Source: Streptomyces werraensis
GTDB taxonomy: Bacteria > Actinomycetota > Actinomycetes > Streptomycetales > Streptomycetaceae
Reading direction: 5' to 3'
DNA: 64,000 nt
Assembly (NCBI GenBank): GCA_014656175.1
Contig: BNBX01000013.1
Location: 1 to 64,000, forward strand
Shown: positions 28,278-37,773 of the stretch, piece after piece
How the letters are laid out: the number at the start of each line of letters is the position of its first letter
How positions within the stretch are numbered: position 1 is the first letter of the stretch
Notes under the pieces: model-generated
The model's input: the letters and a program-made list of their open reading frames with translations, nothing else
The model's database searches: none
What the model was told of the DNA's origin: nothing
Program-made: the position numbers and the translations under genes

Positions 28278-30778
28278 GCCTCCACCTCCTGGGGAGCCTC
28301 GCCGGCGAGGGTCGCCGGGCCGATGCGGACGAGGGAACCGGGGAGCGCCCCGGTGCCGGAGGCCACCCCGCCGTCCGTGGAGTTCAGCGGGAGCCAGACC
28401 ACCCGGTCGGGCATCTCGGTGACGGACAGCGGCAGTTCGAGCGTCCCGGCGGGGCCGGTCACCGCGAGCGTGTCGCCGTCCTTGACGCCGACCTCGGCGG
28501 CCGTGGCGGCCGAGAGCCGGGCGGGCGCGGCGTGCCGGGTGCCGGCCAGCGCCTCGTCCCCCTGCTGGAGCAGGCCCAGGTCGAGCAGGAGCCGGTGCCC
28601 CGCGAGGACCGCCTCGCCTGCGGCCGGCCGGGGCAGGGCGCCCGCGGTCTCCACCGGGTCGGCGGCGCGCGGCCCGTCCCACAGGCCGAGCCGGTCGATC
28701 TCCGAGCGGATCGTGCGCAGGTCCGGCAGGCCCAGGTGGACGTCCATGGCGTCGGCGAGCATCTGCAGCACGCGCGCGTCGGACGGCGCGAGCCGCCGGG
28801 TCATCTGGTCCGGCTTGAGCGCCGCCTCGAAAAGACGCACCCTGCCTTCCCAGTTGAGGAAGGTGCCGGCCTTCTCCACGACCGCGGCGACCGGCAGGAC
28901 CACGTCGGCGAGCTCGGTGACCTCGCCGGGCCGCAGCTCCAGGGAGACCACGAACCCGGCCTCGGCGAGCGCGGCCCGCGCACGTGCCGGGTCGGGCAGG
29001 TCGGCGACCTCCACGCCCGCCACCAGCAGCGCCTGCAGCTCGCCGCGGGCGGCCGCCTCGACGATCTGCGCGGTGTCCCGGCCGTAGCGGTGCGGGAGTT
29101 CGGCGACGCCCCAGAGGGCGGCCACCTCCTCCCGGGCGCGCGGGTCGGTCGCCGGGCGGCCGCCCGGCAGCAGCGACGGCAGCGCGCCCGCCTCGATGGC
29201 GCCCCGCTCGCCGGCCCGGCGCGGGATCCACACCAGCCGGGAGCCGGTCGCGGTGGCGAAGCGCACCGCGGCGGTGAGTCCGCCCCGCACGGCGGCCAGC
29301 CGCTCGCCGACGACGACCACCGCGCCCTCGGCGCGCAGCGCCTCGGCGGCCGCGGCCCCGTCGCCCTCCAGGCCGACCCCGCTCGCCAGCGCGTCCAGCC
29401 ACTCGGTCTCGGTGCCCGGCGCCGCCGGCAGCAGCGTGCCGCCGGCCTTGGTCAGTCCGCGCGTGGCGTGCGTGGCCAGCGCGAAGGTGCGCTGGCCGTG
29501 GGCGCGCCAGGCCTTGCGCAGCCGCAGGAAGACGCCGGGGGCCTCCTCCTCCGACTCGAAGCCGACCAGCAGCACCGCCGGGGCCTTCTCCAGCGCCCGG
29601 TAGGTGACGCCGGTGCCGTCCAGGTCGACACCGCGTCCCGCGACGCGCGCGGCGAGGAAGTCGGACTCCTCCGTGCTGTGCACGCGCGCGCGGAAGTCGA
29701 TGTCGTTGGTGGCGAGCGCGACCCGCGCGAACTTGCTGTACGCGTAGGCGTCCTCGACGGTGAGCCGGCCGCCGGTGAGCACACCGGTGCGGCCCCGCGA
29801 GGCCAGCAGGCCCTGGGCCGCGATCTGCAGCGCGTCCGGCCAGGACGCCGGCTCCAGTTCGCCCTCCGCGTTGCGCACCAGCGGGGTGTCGAGCCGGTCC
29901 CGCTGCTGCGCGTACCGGAAGGCGAAGCGGCCCTTGTCGCAGATCCACTCCTCGTTGACCTCGGGGTCCTCCGCCGCGAGCTTGCGCATGACCTTGCCGC
30001 GCCGGTGGTCGGTGCGGGTGGCGCAGCCGCCCGAGCAGTGCTCGCACACCGACGGCGAGGAGATCAGGTCGAACGGGCGGGAGCGGAATCGGTAGGCGGC
30101 CGAGGTGAGCGCGCCGACCGGGCAGATCTGGATGGTGTTGCCGGAGAAGTACGACTCGAACGGGTCGCCTTCGCCGGTGCCCACCTGCTGGAGCGCGCCC
30201 CGCTCGATCAGCTCGATCATCGGGTCGCCGGCGATCTGGTTGGAGAAACGGGTGCAGCGGGCGCACAGCACGCACCGTTCACGGTCGAGCAGCACCTGCG
30301 TGGAGATCGCGACGGGCTTCTCGTAGGTGCGCTTCTTGCCCTCGAAGCGGGACTCGGCGTTGCCGTGCGACATCGCCTGGTTCTGCAGCGGGCACTCGCC
30401 GCCCTTGTCGCAGACCGGGCAGTCCAGCGGGTGGTTGATGAGCAGCAGCTCCATCACGCCCTTCTGGGCCTTCTCCGCGACCGGCGAGGAGAGCTGCGTC
30501 TTCACCACCATTCCGTCGGTGCAGGTGATGGTGCAGGACGCCATGGGCTTGCGCTGGCCCTCGACCTCCACGATGCACTGGCGGCAGGCGCCGGCCGGCG
30601 CGAGCAGCGGGTGGTCGCAGAACCGGGGGATCTCGATGCCGAGCTGCTCGGCGGCCCGGATGACCAGGGTGCCCTTGGGCACGCTGATCTCGGCGCCGTC
30701 GATCGTCAGCGTCACGAGGTCCTCGGGCGGGACCGCCGCCTCTCCCCCTCCGGAGGGAGCGTTGGTGGTCACAGTCAT
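28274..30778 (-). CDS. nuoG: NADH-quinone oxidoreductase subunit G
   Basis: The 834-residue iron-sulfur subunit has an N-terminal 2Fe-2S ferredoxin domain (cysteines in RFCDHPLLAPAGACRQCIVE and MASC), the His-Cys3 cluster (HPLDCPVCDKGGECPLQ), a 4Fe-4S cluster (CVLCARC ... IQICPVGAL), and the extra N7 cluster motif (CEHCSGGCATR ... WICDKGRF). A molybdopterin-oxidoreductase-like domain without cofactor function follows. It conducts electrons from NuoF to NuoI. Its start codon lies just downstream of the nuoF stop (30775) with a 4-base overlap. Confidence 0.95.
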   Translation of the reverse strand: MTVTTNAPSGGGEAAVPPEDLVTLTIDGAEISVPKGTLVIRAAEQLGIEIPRFCDHPLLAPAGACRQCIVEVEGQRKPMASCTITCTDGMVVKTQLSSPVAEKAQKGVMELLLINHPLDCPVCDKGGECPLQNQAMSHGNAESRFEGKKRTYEKPVAISTQVLLDRERCVLCARCTRFSNQIAGDPMIELIERGALQQVGTGEGDPFESYFSGNTIQICPVGALTSAAYRFRSRPFDLISSPSVCEHCSGGCATRTDHRRGKVMRKLAAEDPEVNEEWICDKGRFAFRYAQQRDRLDTPLVRNAEGELEPASWPDALQIAAQGLLASRGRTGVLTGGRLTVEDAYAYSKFARVALATNDIDFRARVHSTEESDFLAARVAGRGVDLDGTGVTYRALEKAPAVLLVGFESEEEAPGVFLRLRKAWRAHGQRTFALATHATRGLTKAGGTLLPAAPGTETEWLDALASGVGLEGDGAAAAEALRAEGAVVVVGERLAAVRGGLTAAVRFATATGSRLVWIPRRAGERGAIEAGALPSLLPGGRPATDPRAREEVAALWGVAELPHRYGRDTAQIVEAAARGELQALLVAGVEVADLPDPARARAALAEAGFVVSLELRPGEVTELADVVLPVAAVVEKAGTFLNWEGRVRLFEAALKPDQMTRRLAPSDARVLQMLADAMDVHLGLPDLRTIRSEIDRLGLWDGPRAADPVETAGALPRPAAGEAVLAGHRLLLDLGLLQQGDEALAGTRHAAPARLSAATAAEVGVKDGDTLAVTGPAGTLELPLSVTEMPDRVVWLPLNSTDGGVASGTGALPGSLVRIGPATLAGEAPQEVEA

Positions 30779-32121
30779 GCGTGCACCTCCGTACGGTCGG
30801 CCCAGGCCGTCGACGCGGCCGGGTCGAAGGGGCAGCGACGGTCCGTGATGTGCTGCTCGTACTCCTCGCGGAAGTACTTGAGCGACGAGAAGATCGGCGA
30901 GGCGGCGCCGTCGCCGAGGGCACAGAAGGACTTGCCGTTGATGTTGTCCGCGATGTCGTTCAGCTTGTCGAGGTCGGACATCCGGCCCTTGCCGGCCTCG
31001 ATGTCGCGCAGCAGCTGGACGAGCCAGTACGTGCCCTCACGGCAGGGGGTGCACTTGCCGCAGGACTCGTGGGCGTAGAACTCGGTCCAGCGGGTGACGG
31101 CGCGGACCACGCACGTGGTCTCGTCGAAGCACTGCAGCGCCTTGGTGCCGAGCATGGAGCCCGCGGCGCCGACCCCTTCGTAGTCGAGGGGGACGTCGAG
31201 GTGCTCGTCGGTGAACATCGGCGTCGAGGAGCCGCCCGGCGTCCAGAACTTCAGCCGGTGACCGGGCCGCATCCCGCCGCTCATGTCGAGCAGCTGGCGC
31301 AGGGTGATGCCGAGGGGCGCCTCGTACTGGCCGGGGCTCGCGACATGGCCGCTGAGGGAGTAGAGCGTGAAGCCCGGGGACTTCTCGCTGCCCATCGAGC
31401 GGAACCACTCCTTGCCCCGGTTCATGATGGCGGGAACCGAGGCGATGGACTCGACGTTGTTCACCACCGTGGGGCAGGCGTAGAGGCCCGCGACGGCGGG
31501 GAAGGGAGGACGCAGCCTGGGCTGGCCGCGGCGCCCCTCGAGGGAGTCGAGCAGCGCGGTCTCCTCACCGCAGATGTACGCGCCCGCGCCCGCGTGCACG
31601 GTGAGTTCGAGGTCGAGTCCGCTGCCGAGGACGTTCTTGCCGAGGAATCCGGCCTCGTACGCCTCGCGCACGGCCGCGTGCAGCCTGCGCAGCACGGGGA
31701 CGACCTCGCCGCGCAGGTAGATGAACGCGTGCGACGACCTGATGGCGTAGCAGGCGATGACGATGCCCTCGATCAGGCTGTGCGGGTTGGCGAAGAGCAG
31801 CGGGATGTCCTTGCAGGTCCCGGGCTCGGACTCGTCGGCGTTGACGACGAGGTAGTGCGGCTTGCCGTCGCCCTGCGGGATGAACTGCCACTTCATGCCC
31901 GTCGGGAAGCCGGCGCCGCCGCGTCCGCGCAGTCCGGAGTCCTTGACGTACGCGATGACGTCGTCCGGCGACATGGCGAGCGCCTTGCGCAGGCCCTCGT
32001 AGCCGTCGTGCCGCTTGTAGACGTCGAGCGTCCAGGACTTGTCCTCGTCCCAGAAGGCCGACAGCACCGGCGCGAGCAGCTTCTCCGGGCTGGTGTCCTT
32101 CAGTTCGGGTGCCAAGGTCAT
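30775..32121 (-). CDS. nuoF: NADH-quinone oxidoreductase subunit F
   Basis: This subunit is the NADH entry point of complex I. The 448-residue protein starts at ATG 32121 behind GGAGGGGGA. It has the NADH-binding glycine loop GLRGRGGAGFPTGMKW, the FMN-site VVNADESEPGTCKD, and the N3 4Fe-4S ligands ESCGKCTPCREGTYW plus a later Cys in FCALGDGA. The stop of nuoE and this start share one base (TGATG). Confidence 0.95.
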   Translation of the reverse strand: MTLAPELKDTSPEKLLAPVLSAFWDEDKSWTLDVYKRHDGYEGLRKALAMSPDDVIAYVKDSGLRGRGGAGFPTGMKWQFIPQGDGKPHYLVVNADESEPGTCKDIPLLFANPHSLIEGIVIACYAIRSSHAFIYLRGEVVPVLRRLHAAVREAYEAGFLGKNVLGSGLDLELTVHAGAGAYICGEETALLDSLEGRRGQPRLRPPFPAVAGLYACPTVVNNVESIASVPAIMNRGKEWFRSMGSEKSPGFTLYSLSGHVASPGQYEAPLGITLRQLLDMSGGMRPGHRLKFWTPGGSSTPMFTDEHLDVPLDYEGVGAAGSMLGTKALQCFDETTCVVRAVTRWTEFYAHESCGKCTPCREGTYWLVQLLRDIEAGKGRMSDLDKLNDIADNINGKSFCALGDGAASPIFSSLKYFREEYEQHITDRRCPFDPAASTAWADRTEVHA

Positions 32122-32981
32122 CACTCCCCCTCCTCGGCAGCGGGCCCGGACGGGTGGGCAGGGTCGGAGGCCGACGTGTCCTGCGGCGCGTCGTGCGAGC
32201 TGAGGTGCTCGGCGGGCGACGGCTCGTGGGGCGGGGCGTCCTTGGGCGCCTCGCCGCGCGGGTGCACCACGCGCGCGGGGGCGGCCTCGCCCTTGGCCAG
32301 CTTCAGGCCGATCAGGGAGGCGGGGCCCGCGCTGCCGGTCGCCTCGACGGCGCCCTCGCGCTCGTCGGGGAAGCCGGCCAGGATGCGGGCGGTCTCCTTG
32401 AACGTGCACAGCGGCGCGCCGCGGGTGGGTGCGACCGGACGGCCCGCGCGCAGGTCGTCGACCATGCGCTTGGCGCTCTCGGGGGTCTGGTTGTCGAAGA
32501 ACTCCCAGTTGACCATCACCACGGGCGCGTAGTCGCAGGCCGCGTTGCACTCGATGTGCTCCAGGGTGACCTTGCCGTCCGCGGTGGTCTCGCCGTTGCC
32601 GACGCCCAGGTGCTCCTGGAGCTCCTCGAAGATCGCGTCGCCGCCCATCACCGCGCACAGGGTGTTGGTGCACACCCCGACCTGGTAGTCACCGCTCGGG
32701 CGGCGCCGGTACATGGTGTAGAAGGTGGCGACCGCGGTCACCTCGGCCGTGGTCAGGCCGAGCATGTCCGCGCAGAACTGCATACCGGTGCGCGTGACGT
32801 GCCCCTCCTCGGACTGCACCAGGTGCAGCATCGGCAGGAGGGCGGACCGGGAGTCCGGGTAGCGGGCGACGATCGCCCGCGCGTCGGTCTCCAGCCGGGC
32901 CCGGACGTCGTCCGGGTAGGCCGGCGCGGGCAGTTCCGGCATGCCCAGGCTGACGCCCCGCTCGGAAGAAGAGGTGGTCAC
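32121..32981 (-). CDS. nuoE: NADH-quinone oxidoreductase subunit E
   Basis: The 286-residue subunit begins at GTG 32981 (GTGA overlap with nuoD). It binds the off-path 2Fe-2S cluster N1a through CTNTLC and ECNAACDYAPVVMVN. The conserved thioredoxin-like domain ends near residue 225; the remaining ~60 residues are a Pro/Ala/His-rich acidic tail (ending PSGPAAEEGE) not needed for the cluster. The family is usually 160-240 residues. Confidence 0.95.
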   Translation of the reverse strand: MTTSSSERGVSLGMPELPAPAYPDDVRARLETDARAIVARYPDSRSALLPMLHLVQSEEGHVTRTGMQFCADMLGLTTAEVTAVATFYTMYRRRPSGDYQVGVCTNTLCAVMGGDAIFEELQEHLGVGNGETTADGKVTLEHIECNAACDYAPVVMVNWEFFDNQTPESAKRMVDDLRAGRPVAPTRGAPLCTFKETARILAGFPDEREGAVEATGSAGPASLIGLKLAKGEAAPARVVHPRGEAPKDAPPHEPSPAEHLSSHDAPQDTSASDPAHPSGPAAEEGE

Positions 32982-34297
32982 CGGTCGACGCCTCCCATCA
33001 CGGGGTCGATGGACGCGACAGCGACGATGACGTCGGCGACCTGGCCGCCCTCGCACATCGCCGCCATGGCCTGAAGGTTGGTGAAGGACGGGTCGCGGAA
33101 GTGGACCCGGTAGGGGCGGGTGCCGCCGTCGGAGACGACGTGCACCCCGAGCTCGCCCTTGGGCGACTCGACGGCCGCGTAGGCCTGGCCCGGCGGGACC
33201 CGGAAGCCCTCGGTGACCAGCTTGAAGTGGTGGATCAGGGCCTCCATGGAGGTGCCCATGATCTGCTTGATGTGGTCGAGGGAGTTGCCGAGTCCGTCGG
33301 GTCCCAGGGCGAGCTGGGCGGGCCAGGCGATCTTCTTGTCCTCGACCATGACCGGGCCGGGCTCCAGCCGGTCCAGGCACTGCTCGACGATCCGCAGCGA
33401 CTGGCGCATCTCCTCCAGCCGGATCAGGAACCGGCCGTAGGAGTCGCAGGTGTCGGCGGTCGGGACGTCGAAGTCGTACGTCTCGTAGCCGCAGTACGGC
33501 TGGGCCTTGCGCAGGTCGTGCGGGAGGCCGGTGGAGCGCAGGATCGGGCCGGTGGCGCCGAGGGCCATGCAGCCGGCCAGGTCCAGGTACCCCACGTCCT
33601 GCATACGGGCCTTGAAGATGGGGTTGCCGGTGGCGAGCTTGTCGTACTCCGGGAGGTTCTTCCGCATCTTCTTGACGAACTCGCGGATCTGGTCGACCGC
33701 GCCGGGCGGCAGGTCCTGGGCGAGTCCGCCGGGGCGGATGTACGCGTGGTTCATCCGCAGGCCCGTGATCAGCTCGTAGATGTCGAGGATCAGCTCACGG
33801 TCACGGAACCCGTAGATCATGATCGTGGTGGCGCCGAGCTCCATGCCGCCGGTGGCGATGCACACCAGGTGGGAGGAGAGCCGGTTCAGCTCCATCAGGA
33901 GCACCCGGATGACCGAGGCGCGGTCGGGCACCTGGTCCTCGATGCCGAGCAGCTTCTCGACGGCGAGGCAGTACGCCGTCTCGTTGAAGAACGGCGTCAG
34001 GTAGTCCATGCGCGTCACGAACGTGGTGCCCTGGGTCCACGTCCGGTACTCGAGGTTCTTCTCGATGCCGGTGTGGAGGTAGCCGATGCCGCAGCGGGCC
34101 TCGGTGACGGTCTCGCCGTCGATCTCCAGGATCAGCCGGAGCACTCCGTGGGTGGACGGGTGCTGCGGCCCCATGTTGACGACGATGCGTTCGTCGTCGG
34201 TCCGGGCCGCGGTCTCGACGACCTCGTCCCAGTCGCCGCCGGTGACGGTGTAGACGGTGCCCTCGGTGGTTTCGCGGGGGGTGGCGTGCGTGCTCAC
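32978..34297 (-). CDS. nuoD: NADH-quinone oxidoreductase subunit D
   Basis: The 439-residue 49-kDa subunit forms the quinone site with NuoB. It starts at GTG 34297 (overlap with the nuoC stop). Quinone-site residues can be seen in NMGPQHPSTHGVLRL (the conserved His) and in the MDYLTPF loop. CRCGIGYLHTGIEKNLEYRT-like and GFRVPPGQAYAAVESPKGELG segments are family signatures, and the C-terminal FTNLQAMAAMCEGGQVADVIVAVASIDPVMGGVDR ending is standard. Confidence 0.95.
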   Translation of the reverse strand: MSTHATPRETTEGTVYTVTGGDWDEVVETAARTDDERIVVNMGPQHPSTHGVLRLILEIDGETVTEARCGIGYLHTGIEKNLEYRTWTQGTTFVTRMDYLTPFFNETAYCLAVEKLLGIEDQVPDRASVIRVLLMELNRLSSHLVCIATGGMELGATTIMIYGFRDRELILDIYELITGLRMNHAYIRPGGLAQDLPPGAVDQIREFVKKMRKNLPEYDKLATGNPIFKARMQDVGYLDLAGCMALGATGPILRSTGLPHDLRKAQPYCGYETYDFDVPTADTCDSYGRFLIRLEEMRQSLRIVEQCLDRLEPGPVMVEDKKIAWPAQLALGPDGLGNSLDHIKQIMGTSMEALIHHFKLVTEGFRVPPGQAYAAVESPKGELGVHVVSDGGTRPYRVHFRDPSFTNLQAMAAMCEGGQVADVIVAVASIDPVMGGVDR

Positions 34298-35039
34298 GAG
34301 TACGACCTCCGCTGGTCCGGAGCCGGGATCTGGGCGCCCTTGTACTCGACGGGGATGCCGCCGAGGGGATAGTCCTTGCGCTGGGGATGGCCCTGCCAGT
34401 CGTCCGGCATCATGATCCGCGTCAGGGCCGGGTGACCGTCGAAGACGATGCCGAAGAAGTCGTACGTCTCGCGCTCGTGCCAGTCGTTCGTCGGGTAGAC
34501 CGGGAACAGCGTCGGGATGTGCGGGTCGCTGTCGGGGACGCTGACCTCCAGGCGGATCACCCGGTTGTGGGTGATCGAGCGCAGGTGGTAGACGGCGTGC
34601 AGCTCGCGTCCCTTGTCGTTCGGGTAGTGCACCCCGCTGACGCCGGTGCACAGTTCGAACCGCAGGGCGGGGTCGTCGCGCAGGGTCTTCGCGACCCGCA
34701 CGAGGTGCTCGCGCTCGATGTGGAAGGTGATCTCGCCGCGGTCGACGACCGTCTTCTCGATGGCGTTCTCCGGGAGCAGGTCCTGCTCCTCCAGCGCGCC
34801 CTCCAGTTCGTCGGCGACCTCGTCGAACCAGCCGCCGTACGGGCGGGCCGCCGGTCCCGGGAGCCGGACCGAGCGGACCAGGCCGCCGTAACCGGAGGTG
34901 TCGCCGCCGTTGGCGGCGCCGAACATGCCGCGCTGGACGCGGATCTCCTCACCGCCCTGTCCGCGCTGGCCGGGGAGGTTCTCGGCGGAGAGGTCCTTCT
35001 CGGGGTTCACGCCGTCACCCGCGGTGTTGTTCGCGTCGC

Positions 35040-35043
<4 letters not shown>
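34294..35043 (-). CDS. nuoC: NADH-quinone oxidoreductase subunit C
   Basis: The 249-residue 30-kDa subunit has the signature ERETYDFFGIVFDGHPALTRIMMPDDWQGHPQRKDYPLGG in its C-terminal half. The first ~60 residues (DANNTAGDGVNPEKDLSAENLPGQRG...) are a hydrophilic actinobacterial extension. Start ATG 35043 shares ATGA with the nuoB stop. C and D are separate genes here, unlike the fused NuoCD of E. coli. Confidence 0.95.
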
Positions 35044-35594
<551 letters not shown>

Positions 35595-35608
35595 GACTTA
35601 GTGGCCCC

Positions 35609-35968
35609 TCAGTCCCATTCCAGGCCGCCGCGCCGCCATACGTACGCGTACGCGACGAAGACGGTGAGCACGAAGAGCAGCATCTCCACGAGCCCGAAAA
35701 GCCCCAGGGCGTCGAAGGTGACGGCCCAGGGGTAGAGGAAGACGATCTCGATATCGAAGATGATGAAGAGCATCGCCGTCAGGTAGTACTTGATGGGGAA
35801 GCGCCCGCCGCCGGCCGGCGTGGGGGTCGGCTCGATGCCGCACTCGTAGGCCTCGAGCTTCGCCCGGTTGTACCGCTTCGGACCGATCAGCGTGGCCATG
35901 ACCACGGAGAAGATCGCAAAGCCTGCCCCGAGGGCTCCCAGTACGAGGATGGGCGCATACGCGTTCAC
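35609..35968 (-). CDS. nuoA: NADH-quinone oxidoreductase subunit A
   Basis: NuoA is the first gene of the operon and encodes a 119-residue, three-helix membrane subunit. The conserved loop YECGIEPTPTPAGGGRFPIKYYLTAMLFIIFDIEIVFLYPWAV includes the Cys of the TMH1-2 loop that lines the quinone access path, and the FDIE membrane acidic residues. Its upstream region is long (740 bp to the next coding gene) and carries candidate control sites. Confidence 0.95.
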   Translation of the reverse strand: MNAYAPILVLGALGAGFAIFSVVMATLIGPKRYNRAKLEAYECGIEPTPTPAGGGRFPIKYYLTAMLFIIFDIEIVFLYPWAVTFDALGLFGLVEMLLFVLTVFVAYAYVWRRGGLEWD

Positions 35969-36710
35969 CGCTCCTCGCTCCTCTCAGTCGGCACTGACTG
36001 CTGGCGGTTGTGCAGCGGGCCCGTCGCCTCACCAGCCCCACGAACCACGCCCGCCCCGGCGAAGATCGAGAACATGTGAAGCAGGTCACAAGCCCAACCG
36101 CTCCGCATCTTATGCCTGTGGGTCTGTGATCTGCGACACGGGGTATTGCACAAGCTTTGTGATCTCCACCACCTGACGAACGATCATGAAGTCGTATGAG
36201 CGGTGATCTTCACACGTCAAGCATCCACGTGATCACCAAAGGTGACATCTTGATCAGTTGTTGCAGCTCAGAGGGGTCTCGAAGGAGGCGTCTCCATATC
36301 AAGACAATTCCTCTGCATGCAAATTGGCGTTGGACCGGCTGTCCTGATAGAGGCCGCGTTCACACGTCAGGGGGGCCGCGAGGCGCGATGTGGACGTGTG
36401 CACGCGTTCACGAAGTCCGAGGTGGCCGGGTGACGCCCTGGAGGCCCCAGCCGTTCCGTGACGTCGGTCACACTTCTGAGGGCCCCTCAGGAACGGGGCT
36501 TGGCCAACCACGTCAACCGGTGGTAAGCGGGGAGCAATTCGGGCGTAACGATGAAAGTGCGTGATCACGGCCCGGTCACGGCCGCCCGCAATGTCCGTTG
36601 TGGCGTCAATGAAGAGGGGCTTGCGGGGAATTTGGGCCCCCGATTGAACAACTGTGGCGCAGCACACGTTTCTTGAAGATATGAAGCAGCCCCTGGTACC
36701 GGTTGTTCCC
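35969..36710. promoter_or_regulatory. divergent control region between nuoA and the NlpC/P60 gene
   Basis: About 740 non-coding bases, noticeably richer in A/T than the flanks between about 36100 and 36320. It holds two GTG-N8-CAC sites (entered separately), the palindrome GTGATCAC at 36229-36236 and again at 36561-36568, and GTGATCTTCAC (36203-36213), a hyphenated palindrome. GTGATC occurs five times, all in the same orientation. A possible nuo promoter reads on the minus strand as TTGACG (36215-36220) with a TACGAC-like -10 (36191-36196), spacer 18. No terminator or RNA gene was recognised. Confidence 0.5.
36125..36173. promoter_or_regulatory. two Rex/Crp-like operators upstream of nuoA
   Basis: TGTG-N8-CACG lies at 36125-36140 and TGTG-N8-CACC at 36158-36173, offset by 33 bp (about three helical turns); both contain TGTGATCT. 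The first also fits the published Streptomyces Crp form GTG-N6-G-N-CAC. The Rex operator of Streptomyces (TTGTG-N8-CACAA) has the same half-site geometry, and Rex control of nuo by NADH/NAD+ would make physiological sense. Half-sites are imperfect, so either or neither protein may bind. Confidence 0.4.
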
Positions 36711-37514
36711 ATGTCCCACACCGCTCACATACGCAGCCACCGGAAGCCCCGCCGCACCGCGACCTCCACGATCGCTGTGCGGGCCGGAGTTGCCGGTGGC
36801 GTCCTCAGCACCCTGGCAGTGGCCGGGGCGTCCAGCGCGGCCAACGCGGCCGAGCCGGTGACGCAGACCCTCGAACTGCCCACCCTGACGGCCGACCTGG
36901 CCGCCCAGGTCGCCCAGTCCGCGGACGCCACCCAGCAGGCGGCCGCGAACTACCAGCTGCGGGCCGAGCGTGACGCGGCGGCCGCCGAGGCCGCGAAGCA
37001 GGCCAAGGCGGACCTGGCGGAGGCCAAGAAGAAGGCCGAGGCGAGGAAGAAGGCGGCCGAGGAAGCCCGTCAGGCGGCGGCCGAGCGCGCGGCGCGCGAC
37101 GCCGAGCGTCCCGCGCTCAGCGCCTCCACGGAGACCGCGAGCTTCTCCGCGCCGGCCGGCGGCAGCGTCGCGACCGTCCTCGCCTTCCTCCAAGCGCAGG
37201 TGGGCGACGCCTACGTCATGGGCGCCACCGGGCCCAACGCCTGGGACTGCTCCAGCCTGGTGCAGGCCGCGTTCAAGCAGGTCGGTGTGGACCTGCCGCG
37301 CGTCTCCCAGGATCAGTCGATGGTGGGCACCGACATCCCGCTGTCGCAGATCCAGCCCGGCGACATCCTGTACTGGGGCGGCAAGGGCTCCGCGTACCAC
37401 GTGGGCGTCTACATCGGGAACGGCCAGTATCTGGACGCCGCCAACCCCTCGAAGGGCGTCGTCATCCAGGACCTCTCCGGCTACCCGGCGTCGGGCGCCG
37501 TCCGCGTGCTCTGA
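36711..37514 (+). CDS. secreted NlpC/P60 (C40) peptidoglycan endopeptidase
   Basis: The 267-residue product is read from ATG 36711 (MSHTAHIRSHRKPRR), giving a normal signal peptide that ends near SSAANA-AEP; ATG 36681 and GTG 36654 are in-frame alternatives and none has a strong ribosome site. Residues ~40-150 are an Ala/Lys/Glu-rich coiled coil (AAAAEAAKQAKADLAEAKKK). The C-terminal ~115 residues form the C40 domain with Cys in NAWDCSSLVQAAFKQVG, His in SAYHVGVYIGNG, and a downstream Asn in AANPSKG. It should cut peptide stems in the cell wall. A strong terminator follows; there is no ydaO riboswitch upstream. Confidence 0.92.
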   Translation: MSHTAHIRSHRKPRRTATSTIAVRAGVAGGVLSTLAVAGASSAANAAEPVTQTLELPTLTADLAAQVAQSADATQQAAANYQLRAERDAAAAEAAKQAKADLAEAKKKAEARKKAAEEARQAAAERAARDAERPALSASTETASFSAPAGGSVATVLAFLQAQVGDAYVMGATGPNAWDCSSLVQAAFKQVGVDLPRVSQDQSMVGTDIPLSQIQPGDILYWGGKGSAYHVGVYIGNGQYLDAANPSKGVVIQDLSGYPASGAVRVL

Positions 37515-37534
37515 TCCGCGCCTTCACGGACCGA

Positions 37535-37565
37535 AGGGCCGCCGCCTCACCGAGGCGGCGGCCCT
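37535..37565 (+). terminator. terminator of the NlpC/P60 gene
   Basis: A perfect 14-bp stem (37535-37548 with 37552-37565) has a 3-base loop, 20 bases after the stop codon. Confidence 0.88.
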
Positions 37566-37710
37566 CCGTGCTCCTCGGCCCACCCGACGGGGCAAGATCA
37601 CCGTAATGCCCGAATTGCACCCCGGATCCCGTGTGTTGACGGTGCCCCGGAGCCGCCGCGCCGTCCGACGCGCCCCGTGACAGGCCCTCACGGGGCCCCG
37701 GAACCACGAC

Positions 37711-37747
37711 GGGGGCCGGAGCGCCCTCGCGGCGGACTCCGGCCCCC
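37711..37747 (-). terminator. terminator of the LAXTG surface-protein gene
   Basis: GGGGGCCGGAG (37711-37721) pairs exactly with CTCCGGCCCCC (37737-37747) across a 15-base loop, 26 bases beyond the minus-strand stop at 37774. Confidence 0.75.
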
Positions 37748-37773
37748 ACAGGGGCGTCACAGCGACGCGTGCG

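Noticed and set aside
36196..36564. Plus-strand open frame of 122 codons in the nuoA upstream region
   Set aside because: Composition is not Streptomyces-like and no ribosome site or domain is present; the same stretch carries candidate operators.
36200..36640. A second ydaO-type riboswitch before the NlpC/P60 gene
   Set aside because: The conserved AGCGGGGGACCCA, GGGGTGAA and CCCGACAGCT blocks are all absent.
37606..37680. Short plus-strand open frame of 24 codons after the NlpC/P60 terminator
   Set aside because: No ribosome site; it lies between two terminators and shows no signal or family.
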